Positions 43,145 through 55,613 are shown, numbered from the stretch's first letter. The stretch is 64,000 nt of DNA from Flavobacteriaceae bacterium PS02336 (GCA_029960065.1 JASCOF010000001.1:682001-746000); one strand, 5' to 3'. Made by a program: numbers and translations. The notes: generated by a model from the letters alone, not told the origin.

Positions 43145-44077
43145 ATGAAACTATATATAAAATCACTAGAAACATATTTCATTTTAATATGTTCTTTTAT
43201 CACGGTTTGCGCAACAGCGCAACAGGATCCTCAATATACACAGTATATGTACAATACTATGGCGGTAAATCCAGCTTATGCTGGATCTACCGGAACCATA
43301 GAAGCAGCACTATTATATCGTTCGCAATGGATTGGAATTGATGGCGCTCCAGAAACGCAGTCATTTTCCATTCATTCACCTCTTCGAAATGAAAAAATCG
43401 GATTAGGATTGAGTGTTGTTAATGATAAAATTGGTCCTTCTGATGAGTTATATTTTGATGGAAACTTCTCTTATTCATTGCCATTAGGTTATGAAAAAAG
43501 ATTAGCTTTTGGTTTAAAAGCAGGAGCTAGAATGTTAAGCATCGATTGGTCAAAAGGAAGGTATTACGATAATGACGATGTTTTGTTAAATCAAAACATT
43601 AACAATCAAATGAAATTAGCAGTTGGAGCCGGAATTTATTATTATACTGATAAATGGTATGTAGGAGCCTCTGTTCCAAATTTTATTAGAAATGATTACT
43701 ATGACGATGTTCAGGAATCTATTGATTACGATCGTATGCATTTCTTTTTAATGGGAGGTTATGTTTTTGATTTGAATCCAAATTTGAAATTTAAACCTGC
43801 ATTTTTAGTAAAAGCAGTGAGCGGAGCACCCATTACAGCAGATATATCCGCAAATTTCATGATTCAAGAAAAGTTTGTTATAGGAGGAGCGTATCGAACA
43901 GATGATTCTGTTAGTATATTGGCAGGTTTTCAGATTTCTCCAAGTTTTTATCTCGGATATGCTTTTGATTACACTGTAAGCCAATTGAATAAATACAATG
44001 ATGGTTCTCATGAGATCATCTTGCGTTATCAATTTGTTAAAAATCAAAGCAAAATCAAATCTCCTCGATTCTTCTAA
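43145..44077 (+). CDS. PorP/SprF-family type IX secretion outer-membrane protein
   Basis: The 310-residue product has a signal sequence (about 1-25) followed by the family signature QQDPQYTQYMYNTMAVNPAYAGS. The remainder is a predicted outer-membrane barrel (GLKAGARMLSIDW, YGASVPNF-like strands, LAGFQISPSFYLGYAFDY) with an aromatic final strand. PorP/SprF proteins pair with specific type B CTD substrates and are needed to export or attach them, as SprF is for the gliding adhesin SprB. It starts 46 bp after the giant gene and 11 bp before the OmpA gene, so the three form one operon. Confidence 0.93.
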   Translation: MKLYIKSLETYFILICSFITVCATAQQDPQYTQYMYNTMAVNPAYAGSTGTIEAALLYRSQWIGIDGAPETQSFSIHSPLRNEKIGLGLSVVNDKIGPSDELYFDGNFSYSLPLGYEKRLAFGLKAGARMLSIDWSKGRYYDNDDVLLNQNINNQMKLAVGAGIYYYTDKWYVGASVPNFIRNDYYDDVQESIDYDRMHFFLMGGYVFDLNPNLKFKPAFLVKAVSGAPITADISANFMIQEKFVIGGAYRTDDSVSILAGFQISPSFYLGYAFDYTVSQLNKYNDGSHEIILRYQFVKNQSKIKSPRFF

Positions 44078-44088
44078 AAATAAAACCT

Positions 44089-46026
44089 ATGAGAAAACTA
44101 TATATCCTGAGTTTAATTTTGAGCGTTACGTTTAGTTTCGCTCAAAAAACTAATTTAAAGCAAGCTGATGCTCTATTCAAGAATTTTGCTTATCTGGACG
44201 CTTCTAAAGCTTATGAAGAATGTTTGCAAAACATAAAAAATCCATCAGCCCAGACTTTGAAAAATGCTGCCGATTCTTATTACTTTATTTCAGATTCCAG
44301 AAATGCATTAAAATGGTATCGAAAACTCTATGAAGTACAAGGAAACAATTTGACTGATATTTACTATCTGCGTTACATTCAATCCATGAAAGCAGTTATG
44401 GATTATGATGAAGCCGATAGAGTTACTAAAGAGTATTTGAATAAAAAAGGAGATAAAAAAGAGATCAATCGATATGTTGCTCAAAAACAATATATGGATA
44501 GTTTAGCGAAAGCAAAACCTCTTTACAGTATTAAAAATCTTGATATTAACACCAGTAAATCAGATTTTGGAGCAACTTTTTTTAAAGATAATGTGGTGTT
44601 TACATCGGCTCGTGATACAACCAAGTTTAGCGAAAAATTGTATACTTGGAACAATCAGCCTTTTTTAAATTTGTATTTGGCAGAAAGAAATCCAGCAGAC
44701 GGAAGCTTATTTAACGAAACTGTTTTTATGCCGAATGTAATGACCAAATATCATGAAGCAACAGCGAGTTTTGACAGTCAGGGAAAAACAATTTATTATT
44801 CAACCAATATTGTAAAGAAAAATAAATTGGTGGTAGATGATGCTAAAATCAACAACTTTCAGATTATAAAGGGAGCTATTGTTGATAATAAATTAGAAAA
44901 TCCGCAGAAAGTGTTTTTTGACAGTGATGATTATTCAGTGGGACATCCTTCTATTAGTGAAGACGGACAATGGCTTTTCTTTGCTTCAGATATGCCGGGC
45001 GGATTTGGTGAGACAGACTTGTACGTAGTAAAAATTGCTGGTGACGGAACAATGAGTTCTCCATTAAATTTAGGACCAACAATTAATACGATGGGTAATG
45101 AAGTGTTTCCATTCTATCAAAATGGAGTTTTATACTTCTCATCTGATGGACATTACGGAATGGGAGATTTAGATGTTTATGAAAGTAAATTTCTTGCCGA
45201 CGGAAACTTTACAGTTCCAAAAAATTTAGGATCGCCGGTCAATAGTAACAAAGACGATTTTTCTTTTATAATTAATAAAGGAGAAACTTACGGTTATTTT
45301 TCTTCTAACAGAGCAGGAGGCAAAGGAGATGATGATATTTACTCTTTTGTAAAAGGAAAACCAGTTTGTAACCAAAGTATTTCTGGAATTGCTGTAGATC
45401 GTAAAACCAAAAAACCTTTGACAGATGTTACAATCATGGCCTACAATTCTTTCAGTGAAGTTTTGGGAGAAACTAAAACAAATTATGAAGGTAAATATGC
45501 CATAGAAGTTCCTTGTAATAAAGTAGTTAAAATGATTGCAGCCAAACCAAATTACAGCAGTGACGATAAAACTGTCGAAACAACTGGAAATAATGGAGGA
45601 GAAATTACAAACGTAAATTTTGAATTAAGTAATTATGATGACTTAGTTGTTAAGAAACAAGGTGTAGAAAAAGTTGATGTAAACCCAATTTATTTTGATT
45701 ATGACAAATACGATATCACTCCTAAAGCAGTAGAAGAATTATCTAAAGTTGTTTTTGTGATGCAGAAATTTCCAAACATCAGAATTAAAATTGAATCGCA
45801 CACCGATTCTCGCGGAAAAGATTCATATAACTTAAAATTATCAGATAATAGAGCGAAATCAACTCGCGATTATATTTTGTCGCAAGGCATTGATCCTTCT
45901 AGAATCGAAAGCGCAATTGGTTATGGCGAAAGCCGATTAATTAATAAATGTAAAAATGGTGTAAAATGTACAGAAGAAGAACATGTATTAAATAGACGTT
46001 CTGATTTTATCATTATTCAAAAATAG
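44089..46026 (+). CDS. OmpA-family protein with TPR, PD40 and carboxypeptidase-regulatory-like domains
   Basis: The 645-residue protein has a signal peptide (about 1-18), TPR-like helices (about 20-130), and WD40-like PD40 repeats (about 165-420: SISEDGQWLFFASDMPGGFGETDLYVV, LYFSSDGHYGMGDLDVYE, GYFSSNRAGGKGDDDIYSF). A beta-sandwich of the CNA-B/regulatory type is at about 430-515. A C-terminal OmpA domain (about 530-645) binds peptidoglycan through the conserved Asp/Arg of LSDNRAKSTRDYI. Such proteins commonly follow PorP/SprF genes in Flavobacteria and may tether the secretion or adhesin complex to the cell wall. Confidence 0.92.
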   Translation: MRKLYILSLILSVTFSFAQKTNLKQADALFKNFAYLDASKAYEECLQNIKNPSAQTLKNAADSYYFISDSRNALKWYRKLYEVQGNNLTDIYYLRYIQSMKAVMDYDEADRVTKEYLNKKGDKKEINRYVAQKQYMDSLAKAKPLYSIKNLDINTSKSDFGATFFKDNVVFTSARDTTKFSEKLYTWNNQPFLNLYLAERNPADGSLFNETVFMPNVMTKYHEATASFDSQGKTIYYSTNIVKKNKLVVDDAKINNFQIIKGAIVDNKLENPQKVFFDSDDYSVGHPSISEDGQWLFFASDMPGGFGETDLYVVKIAGDGTMSSPLNLGPTINTMGNEVFPFYQNGVLYFSSDGHYGMGDLDVYESKFLADGNFTVPKNLGSPVNSNKDDFSFIINKGETYGYFSSNRAGGKGDDDIYSFVKGKPVCNQSISGIAVDRKTKKPLTDVTIMAYNSFSEVLGETKTNYEGKYAIEVPCNKVVKMIAAKPNYSSDDKTVETTGNNGGEITNVNFELSNYDDLVVKKQGVEKVDVNPIYFDYDKYDITPKAVEELSKVVFVMQKFPNIRIKIESHTDSRGKDSYNLKLSDNRAKSTRDYILSQGIDPSRIESAIGYGESRLINKCKNGVKCTEEEHVLNRRSDFIIIQK

Positions 46027-46029
46027 TTC

Positions 46030-46037
46030 TATATTTG
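46030..46037 (+). promoter_or_regulatory. Isolated -7 element downstream of the OmpA gene
   Basis: TATATTTG fits TAnnTTTG and begins 4 bases after the OmpA stop codon. Two hairpins follow within 140 bases, so a short RNA could arise here. No -33 TTG is visible, which keeps confidence low. Confidence 0.25.
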
Positions 46038-46135
46038 CATTGTAAATAATTGATTATCAGTGTGAAATATAAAACGTCGAAACCATTTGGAAGTTGGTTT
46101 TTTTAATTCTTTTTTAAGAATAATGGACAAGGAGA

Positions 46136-46174
46136 AAATCAGACTGCATGAATTTGCAGTCTGATTTTTGATTT
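46136..46174 (+). terminator. Terminator between the OmpA gene and ligA
   Basis: AAAATCAGACTGCA and TGCAGTCTGATTTT form a 14-bp perfect stem followed by T-rich sequence. A weaker hairpin (AAACCA / TGGTTT, then seven T) lies 35 bases upstream at 46080-46104. Confidence 0.88.
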
Positions 46175-46252
46175 TTTAAAAGTTTCTCTTTTTATGCTTT
46201 TGAACAAAAAATATTCTAATTTTGATAATCAGTTTATCACAATTATAATTAG

Positions 46253-48933
<2,681 letters not shown>

Positions 48934-48947
<14 letters not shown>

Positions 48948-49845
48948 TGGTTCCTTGATTAGTATGTGCTTTATCTTTATCAAAATAAAAATCAATACGA
49001 CCCAAGTTGATTCCGTAACATCCAACCTGATTTACTAGAACATCTTTGTTGGCTTTATTTTTTACAACTGTTGGTTTGTCTAAAAATGTGTGCGTATGGC
49101 CACCAATAATTAAATCAATATCCTGAGTTTGTTCAGCAAATTTCAAATCACTGATTTTCTCTGCATCATCTTTGTATTTATAACCTAGATGTGAAAGACA
49201 AATTACCAAATCACATTTTTGCTCCTGTTTTAAAAGTCTTGTCATATCCTGAGCAATCTCAACTGGATTATTGTAAACTGTTTCTAGATACAATTGTTTA
49301 TCCACCAGACCTTGTAATTCTATTCCAACACCAAAAACGCCAATTTTAATTCCGTTTTTATTGAATATTTTGTAAGGTTTAACATGGCCATCCATAACGG
49401 TATTTTTGAAATCATAGTTAGAGTTTATAAAATCAAAAGTAGCGTGGGGAAGCTGTGTATACAAACCGTCAAGCCCATTATCAAAATCATGATTTCCAAT
49501 TGTCGAAGCATCATACTTCATCATGCTCATTAATTTAAATTCCAATTCTCCTCCATAATAGTTAAAGTAAGGAGTGCCCTGAAAAATATCACCAGCATCT
49601 AATAAAAGAACATTTGGATTTTCTTTACGAATACTTTCAATTAATGCAGCACGACGAGAAACGCCTCCTTTATTAGGATTACGCGGATCGTCAGCTGGAA
49701 AAGGATCAATATGGCTGTGCACATCATTAGTGTGCAGAATAGTTAAATGTTTAATGTCGTTAGTTCCAAAACTGCTCAAAGACAATCCTAAACTTAATAG
49801 GGCAGTACTTGCTGCTGTTTTTTCGATAAACTCTCTTCTTTTCAT
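48934..49845 (-). CDS. Secreted metallophosphatase, N-terminal half of a 5'-nucleotidase
   Basis: The 303-residue protein has a twin-arginine-like signal (KRREFIEKTAASTALLSLG). The calcineurin-like metallophosphatase core is complete: TNDVHSHI, DAGDIFQGTPY, TIGNHDFDNG, ICLSHLGYKY and IIGGHTHTF. These bind two metals and hydrolyse phosphate esters. The substrate-binding C-terminal domain of typical UshA/5'-nucleotidases is missing; it is encoded by the upstream gene on the same strand. The last 14 bases overlap the convergent membrane-protein gene. Confidence 0.9.
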
Positions 49846-49889
49846 TTTGTATATTTTTTGCAGGAACGCTAATATTCTTTTTTGTGATT

Positions 49890-50669
49890 TTATTCTTCTG
49901 TGATTCTGATATTTTTTGGAGCAGTAACAGTATCTACTTCTTTAAAGTAATCAATCAGAACATTTCTAAGCTTGTAGTTTAGATCAAATTTCTCGGTGCT
50001 TTTTGCAAAGAAAGTCATACTGTCTCCGCCATTTGCCAAATAATCATTTGTCGCAACATAATAGGTTTTATTTAAGTCAAGGGGTTTTCCTTGCACCTGA
50101 ATATTTTTAGCAGTATTTTCTTTTGTGATTGTAAAAGTCATTCCAGATAAAGGCTGTGGCTTTTTCTCCTTTATGATATAAGCAGCAATATCTTGGATTT
50201 GCTCACCTTTAAGTGCTAATACTACCAGATTGTTTTCAAAAGGCATAATTTCAAAAGCGGTTCTTGTAGTTACATTTCCTTTAGGAAGAATAGCACGGAT
50301 ACCTCCATGATTTAAAAGACATAAATCAATATCTTTCTTTTCACGAGCCTTAAAAACAGTATTTCCTCTTTGGAGACAAACATCAGCTAATAAACTTCCA
50401 ATACTGGTCTGCCATTTTCCAGTACTTTTATCAAGTGTTTCCGGGCAATAAGCAAGAACATTGTCTAAGTCTTGGTTAATATGGTCGCGATAAGGCTTTA
50501 TAAAGTCTTCAATTGCTGGAGTTTCACCAGTTTTTTCGGTAACAGGAATCTGTTTTCCTTCTATTTTGTTTAGGTTGTAGTTCTTAGGACTACAGGAGGA
50601 GATAATAAAAAGTGTTAAGAATATAACAAAAAGTTTTAAAAATCCGTTATACTTTTTTAGTTTTACCAT
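49890..50669 (-). CDS. Lipoprotein corresponding to the 5'-nucleotidase C-terminal domain
   Basis: The 259-residue product has a lipoprotein signal (about 1-26, LFIISSCSP, lipid Cys at 26). It then carries the 5'-nucleotidase C-terminal domain: STGKWQTSIGSLLADVCLQ, LLNHGGIRAILPKGNVTTR, FENNLVVLALKGEQI and YYVATNDYLANGGDSMTFF. This domain binds the nucleotide base in UshA-type enzymes. It is transcribed 44 bp upstream of the metallophosphatase gene, so the two proteins probably act together at the membrane. It is divergent from the DUF6913-like gene. Confidence 0.88.
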   Translation of the reverse strand: MVKLKKYNGFLKLFVIFLTLFIISSCSPKNYNLNKIEGKQIPVTEKTGETPAIEDFIKPYRDHINQDLDNVLAYCPETLDKSTGKWQTSIGSLLADVCLQRGNTVFKAREKKDIDLCLLNHGGIRAILPKGNVTTRTAFEIMPFENNLVVLALKGEQIQDIAAYIIKEKKPQPLSGMTFTITKENTAKNIQVQGKPLDLNKTYYVATNDYLANGGDSMTFFAKSTEKFDLNYKLRNVLIDYFKEVDTVTAPKNIRITEE

Positions 50670-50690
50670 TTTAAATGCAACTTAAATAAT

Positions 50691-50698
50691 TAATTTTG
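50691..50698 (+). promoter_or_regulatory. -7 element for the DUF6913-like gene and dapA
   Basis: TAATTTTG matches TAnnTTTG, 18 bases before the ATG at 50717. No good -33 is seen. Confidence 0.4.
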
Positions 50699-50716
50699 TA
50701 ATCTGGTAAAAGTACT

Positions 50717-51229
50717 ATGTTTTTGAATTATATAAAGGAATTTTTTGTAAAAAAATCATTAAAAAATAACTTGAGTAATCAAAAAAACGGGAACTTTTCA
50801 AAGAACGTTCAAACGGTTGGCTTATTGGTAGATGAAAGCAACTTTAGCCATTCTGAGACGCTGATAAAAGAATTAGCACTCCACGGAATTGCTTTAGAAA
50901 ACATAAAAGTTGTCGCATATAACGGAAAATTCAAGAAAAATGAAACGTATTTACGCCCTACTTTTGGTAAAAATCATATTGATTGGAAAGGAGAAATTAC
51001 AGAAGGTTTTTTAGTTGAATTTGTAAATTCCAATTTTGATCTTTTGCTGAGTTATTATGATGTAGAAAATATATTCTTAATGCTCCTAACAAGTAAATCA
51101 AAAGCTAAATTTAAAATAGGATTTACTGCTGTAGAAAATAATTTGAACCGTTTGATGATTAATACAGAACTAGAAAACTATAAACTCTTCGTTTCAGAAC
51201 TGTTTAGGTATTTAAAAAATATAAAATAA
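50717..51229 (+). CDS. DUF6913-like protein, function unknown
   Basis: The 170-residue soluble protein begins with a basic helix and contains [20 protein letters not shown] and [33 protein letters not shown] recognise the pattern as a Flavobacteriia family (DUF6913-like) that normally lies directly upstream of dapA, as here (14-bp gap). The alternating strands and helices suggest a Rossmann-like fold, but no catalytic motif is clear. Confidence 0.75.
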   Translation: MFLNYIKEFFVKKSLKNNLSNQKNGNFSKNVQTVGLLVDESNFSHSETLIKELALHGIALENIKVVAYNGKFKKNETYLRPTFGKNHIDWKGEITEGFLVEFVNSNFDLLLSYYDVENIFLMLLTSKSKAKFKIGFTAVENNLNRLMINTELENYKLFVSELFRYLKNIK

Positions 51230-51243
51230 ATTACAATAAAAAT

Positions 51244-52125
51244 ATGCAATCATTAATAGGAACTGGAGTTGCACTGGTAACACCATTTAAAAAAGATTTT
51301 TCAGTTGACATCGAAGCTTTACAACGAATTGTAAACTTTTCTATAGATGGAGGAGTTGAGTATCTTGTTGTTATGGGAACAACAGCAGAAAATGCTACCC
51401 TTACATCAGAAGAGAAAGAATTGGTTATAAAGACAGTGATCGATGTAAATAAAGGAAGACTGCCTCTAGTTTTAGGAGTTGGAGGAAACAACACTATGCA
51501 GATTGTTGAAGAATTAAAAACAAGAGATTTTGCTCCTTTTGAAGCCATTTTATCTGTTTCACCATATTACAATAAACCAACCCAAGAAGGAATTTATCAG
51601 CATTTTAAAGCGATTGCAGAAGCTTCGCCGGTTCCTGTTATTCTATACAATGTGCCAGGAAGAACATCCAGCAATATGCTTCCGGCAACAGTGGTGCGTT
51701 TGGCAAATGATTTTGAAAATGTAGTTGCTATTAAAGAAGCAGCAGGAGATATGGCTCAAGCCATGCAGATTATTAAAAATGCGCCAAAAGATTTTCTAGT
51801 AATTTCTGGAGATGATATGCTTGCATTACCAATCGTTTTAGCGGGTGGAGCAGGAGTAATTTCGGTAATTGGTCAAGGTTTTCCTAAAGAATTTTCAGAA
51901 ATGATTCGTTTAGGATTGAATAAAAAAGCAGCAGATGCTTTTAAAACACATTACTTTTTATCAGACAGTATTGATATGATTTTTGAGCAGGGAAATCCAG
52001 CAGGAATCAAACAAATCTTCCAAGCCCTTGGAATTGCTGATAATACTGTTCGTCTTCCGTTGGTTTCTGTTGATGATTCTTTAGCAGAGAGATTGAATGA
52101 GTTTGTAAAAAACAGCATTAAATAA
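51244..52125 (+). CDS. dapA: 4-hydroxy-tetrahydrodipicolinate synthase
   Basis: The 293-residue aldolase-type enzyme joins pyruvate and aspartate semialdehyde in lysine/diaminopimelate synthesis. Visible motifs: [50 protein letters not shown] with Y135, and VAIKEAAGD with the Schiff-base K164. Length is normal. It follows the DUF6913-like gene and precedes the bamD promoter. Confidence 0.97.
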   Translation: MQSLIGTGVALVTPFKKDFSVDIEALQRIVNFSIDGGVEYLVVMGTTAENATLTSEEKELVIKTVIDVNKGRLPLVLGVGGNNTMQIVEELKTRDFAPFEAILSVSPYYNKPTQEGIYQHFKAIAEASPVPVILYNVPGRTSSNMLPATVVRLANDFENVVAIKEAAGDMAQAMQIIKNAPKDFLVISGDDMLALPIVLAGGAGVISVIGQGFPKEFSEMIRLGLNKKAADAFKTHYFLSDSIDMIFEQGNPAGIKQIFQALGIADNTVRLPLVSVDDSLAERLNEFVKNSIK

Positions 52126-52165
52126 TTGTTAAAGTGTTAGTATTTTAAGATACTAAAAAATTATT

Positions 52166-52195
52166 TTGCAGTCGCTAAATTAATAACTAAATTTG
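52166..52195 (+). promoter_or_regulatory. Promoter of the bamD-rpoZ-coaBC run
   Basis: TTG, 19 bp, TAAATTTG matches both promoter elements. The -7 lies about 70 bases before bamD. A hairpin-prone word pair (CCGAAACTTCGG) follows in the leader. Confidence 0.75.
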
Positions 52196-52263
52196 CCACC
52201 GAAACTTCGGTGTGATTTTGTTTTGGCAAAAATTGTCTGAGAGATCATAATAAAAGTAAATAA

Positions 52264-53058
52264 ATGAAAAAAATAGTATCACTATTAATTGTTGTTGCCC
52301 TTTTTGCTTCTTGTGGAGAATATCAAAAAGCTTTAAAAAATGAAGATGTTGCAGCTAAATTTGAGGTAGCGACAAAAATGTATGATGCTGGTAAATACAA
52401 TAAGGCAATTCGTCTTTTTGAACAGTTAGCTCCTTCTTACAGAGGAAAACCTCAAGCAGAGAAGTTGTTTTATATGTTTTCTCAATCGTATTACAAAACA
52501 AAACAATACTATTTGGCTGGTTATCAGTTTGAAAGTTTTGTTTCAGGTTACCCAAGAAGTGAAAAAGTACAGGAAGCAGCCTTTTTAGGAGCTTATAGTT
52601 ATTCAAAATTGGCACCTGTTTATAGTTTAGATCAGACAGATACAGTAAAAGCATTGGAGAAATTACAGGCTTTTATCGATAATTATCCTAATTCAGAATA
52701 TCTTGCACAGGCCAATGAAACGGTACAGGTATTGAATGGTAAATTGGAGAAAAAAGCATATGAAAATGCTAAAGGATACAATACAATTTCAGATTATAAA
52801 TCAGCTTTAGTCGCGTTTGATAATTTTATTGCTGATTTTCCTGGAACTCCTTTTAAAGAAGATGCGTTGTTTTATAAGTATGATTCAGCCTATCAATTAG
52901 CAATCAATAGTGTTTCTTCTAAAATGGAAGAACGTTTAAATGTTGCTAAAGTAGCTTACAGTAACTTAATGAAGTTTAAAAGCGATACAAAATACAAAGT
53001 TAAAGCGGACGAAATGAACGCTAGAGTTGAAACAGATTTACAAAAATTTACTAAATAA
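52264..53058 (+). CDS. bamD: Outer-membrane assembly factor BamD
   Basis: The 264-residue lipoprotein (lipid Cys at 17 in ALFASCGEY) has TPR helices along its length: MYDAGKYNKAIRLFEQLAPSYRG, KTKQYYLAGYQFESFVSGYPRSEKVQEAAF and SEYLAQANETVQVLNGKLEKKAYE. BamD works with BamA to insert outer-membrane proteins. It is the first gene of a plus-strand run with its own promoter, followed by rpoZ after 9 bp. Confidence 0.93.
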   Translation: MKKIVSLLIVVALFASCGEYQKALKNEDVAAKFEVATKMYDAGKYNKAIRLFEQLAPSYRGKPQAEKLFYMFSQSYYKTKQYYLAGYQFESFVSGYPRSEKVQEAAFLGAYSYSKLAPVYSLDQTDTVKALEKLQAFIDNYPNSEYLAQANETVQVLNGKLEKKAYENAKGYNTISDYKSALVAFDNFIADFPGTPFKEDALFYKYDSAYQLAINSVSSKMEERLNVAKVAYSNLMKFKSDTKYKVKADEMNARVETDLQKFTK

Positions 53059-53067
53059 ATAAAAGTC

Positions 53068-53385
53068 ATGGATTTAAAAAAGACGAATGCTCCTGTTAAT
53101 ACAGTAACTTACAACAAAACAGTTATTGAAGAGCCAACAGGAAATGTGTATGAGGCAATTACCATTATGGCTAAAAGAGCAAATCAAATTAATTCTGAGA
53201 TTAAAAAAGAATTGACTGAAAAATTAGAAGAGTTTGCTACTTACAATGATAGTCTAGAGGAAGTTTTTGAAAATAAAGAGCAAATTGAAGTTTCTAAATT
53301 TTACGAAAAATTACCAAAACCACACGCTTTAGCTGTTCAAGAATGGTTAGACGGTAAAACTTACCACAGAAGTTCAAACAAATAA
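53068..53385 (+). CDS. rpoZ: DNA-directed RNA polymerase omega subunit
   Basis: The 105-residue protein contains the omega core NVYEAITIMAKRANQINSEIKKELTEKL, with the conserved Arg-Ala-Xaa-Gln-Ile segment, followed by a helical, acidic tail typical of Bacteroidota members. Omega helps assemble the beta' subunit. Its position between bamD and coaBC (7-bp gap to the latter) is a common Flavobacterium arrangement. Confidence 0.9.
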   Translation: MDLKKTNAPVNTVTYNKTVIEEPTGNVYEAITIMAKRANQINSEIKKELTEKLEEFATYNDSLEEVFENKEQIEVSKFYEKLPKPHALAVQEWLDGKTYHRSSNK

Positions 53386-53392
53386 TAGTACA

Positions 53393-54604
53393 ATGTCAGT
53401 TTTAAACGGTAAAAAGGTTTTACTGGGAGTTTCCGGTGGAATCGCAGCGTATAAAACGGCTTCATTAGTACGACTTTTTATAAAAGCAGGTGCACATGTC
53501 CAAGTGATAATGACACCTGCTTCTAAGGATTTTGTAACTCCGCTTACATTATCTACCTTATCAAAAAATCCAGTACATTCAAGTTTCTTTAATCAAGATG
53601 ACGAAGAGGCAGTTTGGAACAATCACGTAGAATTGGCTTTATGGGCCGATATCATGCTGATTGCACCTGCCACTGCAAATACGTTATCTAAAATGACAAC
53701 AGGAAACTGCGATAATCTTTTAATCGCGGCCTATTTATCTGCTAAATGTCCAGTTTATTTTGCACCTGCAATGGATTTGGATATGTATAAACATCCTTCT
53801 ACTTTATCTAGTTTTGCCGCTCTAAAACAGTTTGGAAATGTTATGATTCCTGCTGAAACAGGAGAATTAGCAAGTGGTTTATCTGGAGAAGGCAGAATGG
53901 CTGAGCCAGAAAATATTATTGCGTTTCTAGAAGCTGATTTAGAAAGCAAACTGCCTTTAAAAGGAAAAAAAATACTAGTAACAGCCGGACCAACATACGA
54001 AGCAATAGATCCTGTACGTTTTATAGGAAATCACTCTTCTGGAAAAATGGGATTTGATATCGCGAATGAAGCAGCAAATTTAGGCGCAGAAGTATTTTTG
54101 ATTGCTGGACCAACACATTATAAAGCTAAAAATAGTCTAGTAAAAGTTGTAGATGTTATTTCGGCTCAGGAAATGTACGATGCTTGTCATTTGTATTTTA
54201 ATGAAGTCGATGCTGCAATTGCAGCGGCTGCTGTTGCAGATTACAGGCCGAAAGTTGTGGCAGATCAAAAGATTAAGAAAACGGATGCTGAGTTTTCGAT
54301 AGAACTTGAAAAGACAAAAGATATCTTGTCTTCGTTAGGTGCTATCAAAAAAAATCAGTTTTTAATTGGATTTGCACTTGAGACTGAAAATGAAATTGAA
54401 AATGCTAAGTTGAAAATTCAGAAAAAAAACTTAGATTTGATTGTTTTAAATTCCTTACAAGATAAAGGGGCAGGTTTTAAAAAAGAAACCAATAAAGTAA
54501 CTTTTATTGATAAAAATTTTGAAATCGAACCAATGGAATTAAAATCAAAAGAATCGGTAGCGGCTGATATTTTGAATAAAGTTATGCTGCATTTTTCAAA
54601 ATAA
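53393..54604 (+). CDS. coaBC: Bifunctional phosphopantothenoylcysteine decarboxylase/phosphopantothenate-cysteine ligase
   Basis: The 403-residue fusion makes 4'-phosphopantetheine for coenzyme A. The N-terminal flavoprotein half (CoaC, about 1-180) shows GKKVLLGVSGGIAAYKTA, LALWADIMLIAPATANTLSKM and PAMDLDMY. The CoaB half (about 185-403) shows ILVTAGPTYEAIDPVRFIGNHSSGKMG and AVADYRPK. coaE, the last enzyme of the pathway, lies 5.5 kb downstream on the same strand. Confidence 0.97.
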   Translation: MSVLNGKKVLLGVSGGIAAYKTASLVRLFIKAGAHVQVIMTPASKDFVTPLTLSTLSKNPVHSSFFNQDDEEAVWNNHVELALWADIMLIAPATANTLSKMTTGNCDNLLIAAYLSAKCPVYFAPAMDLDMYKHPSTLSSFAALKQFGNVMIPAETGELASGLSGEGRMAEPENIIAFLEADLESKLPLKGKKILVTAGPTYEAIDPVRFIGNHSSGKMGFDIANEAANLGAEVFLIAGPTHYKAKNSLVKVVDVISAQEMYDACHLYFNEVDAAIAAAAVADYRPKVVADQKIKKTDAEFSIELEKTKDILSSLGAIKKNQFLIGFALETENEIENAKLKIQKKNLDLIVLNSLQDKGAGFKKETNKVTFIDKNFEIEPMELKSKESVAADILNKVMLHFSK

Positions 54605-54625
54605 TAATTTGAATACACGCCGAAA

Positions 54626-54651
54626 GCACAAACAGGTAACTGTTTGTGTTT
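54626..54651 (+). terminator. Weak hairpin between coaBC and porD
   Basis: CACAAACAG and CTGTTTGTG form a 9-bp stem, but only three T follow. It may partially terminate or protect the coaBC transcript. Confidence 0.5.
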
Positions 54652-54674
54652 CTAAATTAAATATTTAAACGAGT

Positions 54675-55559
54675 ATGAATAAGATAGTTACACTATTAGT
54701 ATTTTTAAGCTTTGGTTTTGTACAAGCACAACAGCTAAATTGTACAGTAACTATTAATACAGAACGACTTACGAACCCCAATAATCAGGTTTTTAAAACA
54801 CTTCAGACTTCTTTATCTGAGTTTGTAAATAAAACAGATTGGACAGGATCTGTACTAAAACAAAACGAACGAATTAATTGTTCGATGTACATTACTTTAT
54901 CATCAAACAGTTCAGATCAATTTACGGGAACTATTCAAGTTCAGTCTTCAAGATTGATTTTTAATTCTACCTATTCTTCGCCAGTCTTAAATTATAACGA
55001 TAAAGATTTTAATTTTAGATATACAGAATACGAACCATTATTGTTTAATCCAACAACTTATGATTCGAATTTAGTTTCTGTAATCTCATTTTATTGTTAT
55101 TTGATTTTAGGAATGGATGCCGATACTTTTCAAATGGGGGCAGGAAATCAATACCTTCAAACAGCGCAGAATATTGCCAATGTGGCTCAGCAGGGCGGAT
55201 TTAAAGGCTGGAGCCAGTCGGACGGACTTCAGAATCGTTACTATTTAATAAACGATATGATTGCACCGACCTACAGTGATTTACGCCAGACAATGTATGC
55301 GTATCATACCGGTTTAGATGGAATGAGTTTAGATTTAAAAGCCTCTAAAGAAAAAATAAAATCATCACTATTGCTTATTGGGAAGTTAAATTCAGTTAAA
55401 CCAAATGCTTTTATAACACGGGTTTTCTTTGATGCTAAATCGGATGAAATTGTGTCTATTTTTTCTGGCGGACCAAGCATCACCATTACCGATTTAACAG
55501 ATGTACTGAATAGAGTGTCGCCTTTAAATTCTACTAAATGGTCACAGATTAAATATTAA
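54675..55559 (+). CDS. porD: PorD-type (DUF4835) protein of type IX secretion
   Basis: The 294-residue protein has a signal peptide (about 1-18) and mature start QQLNCTVTINTERLTNPNNQVFKTL. Other landmarks are QSSRLIFNSTYSSPVLNYNDKDFNFRY, VSVISFYCYLILGMDADTF, GWSQSDGLQNRYYLINDM and the terminal LNRVSPLNSTKWSQIKY. This is the DUF4835/PorD family, required for or associated with T9SS in Porphyromonas and flavobacteria. It lies between coaBC and recN, a conserved position in this group. Confidence 0.88.
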   Translation: MNKIVTLLVFLSFGFVQAQQLNCTVTINTERLTNPNNQVFKTLQTSLSEFVNKTDWTGSVLKQNERINCSMYITLSSNSSDQFTGTIQVQSSRLIFNSTYSSPVLNYNDKDFNFRYTEYEPLLFNPTTYDSNLVSVISFYCYLILGMDADTFQMGAGNQYLQTAQNIANVAQQGGFKGWSQSDGLQNRYYLINDMIAPTYSDLRQTMYAYHTGLDGMSLDLKASKEKIKSSLLLIGKLNSVKPNAFITRVFFDAKSDEIVSIFSGGPSITITDLTDVLNRVSPLNSTKWSQIKY

Positions 55560-55613
55560 TGCTGTTATCATTTTTAAAATCTTCTTTAACTTTTATTTTT
55601 ACAAAATTGCCCT

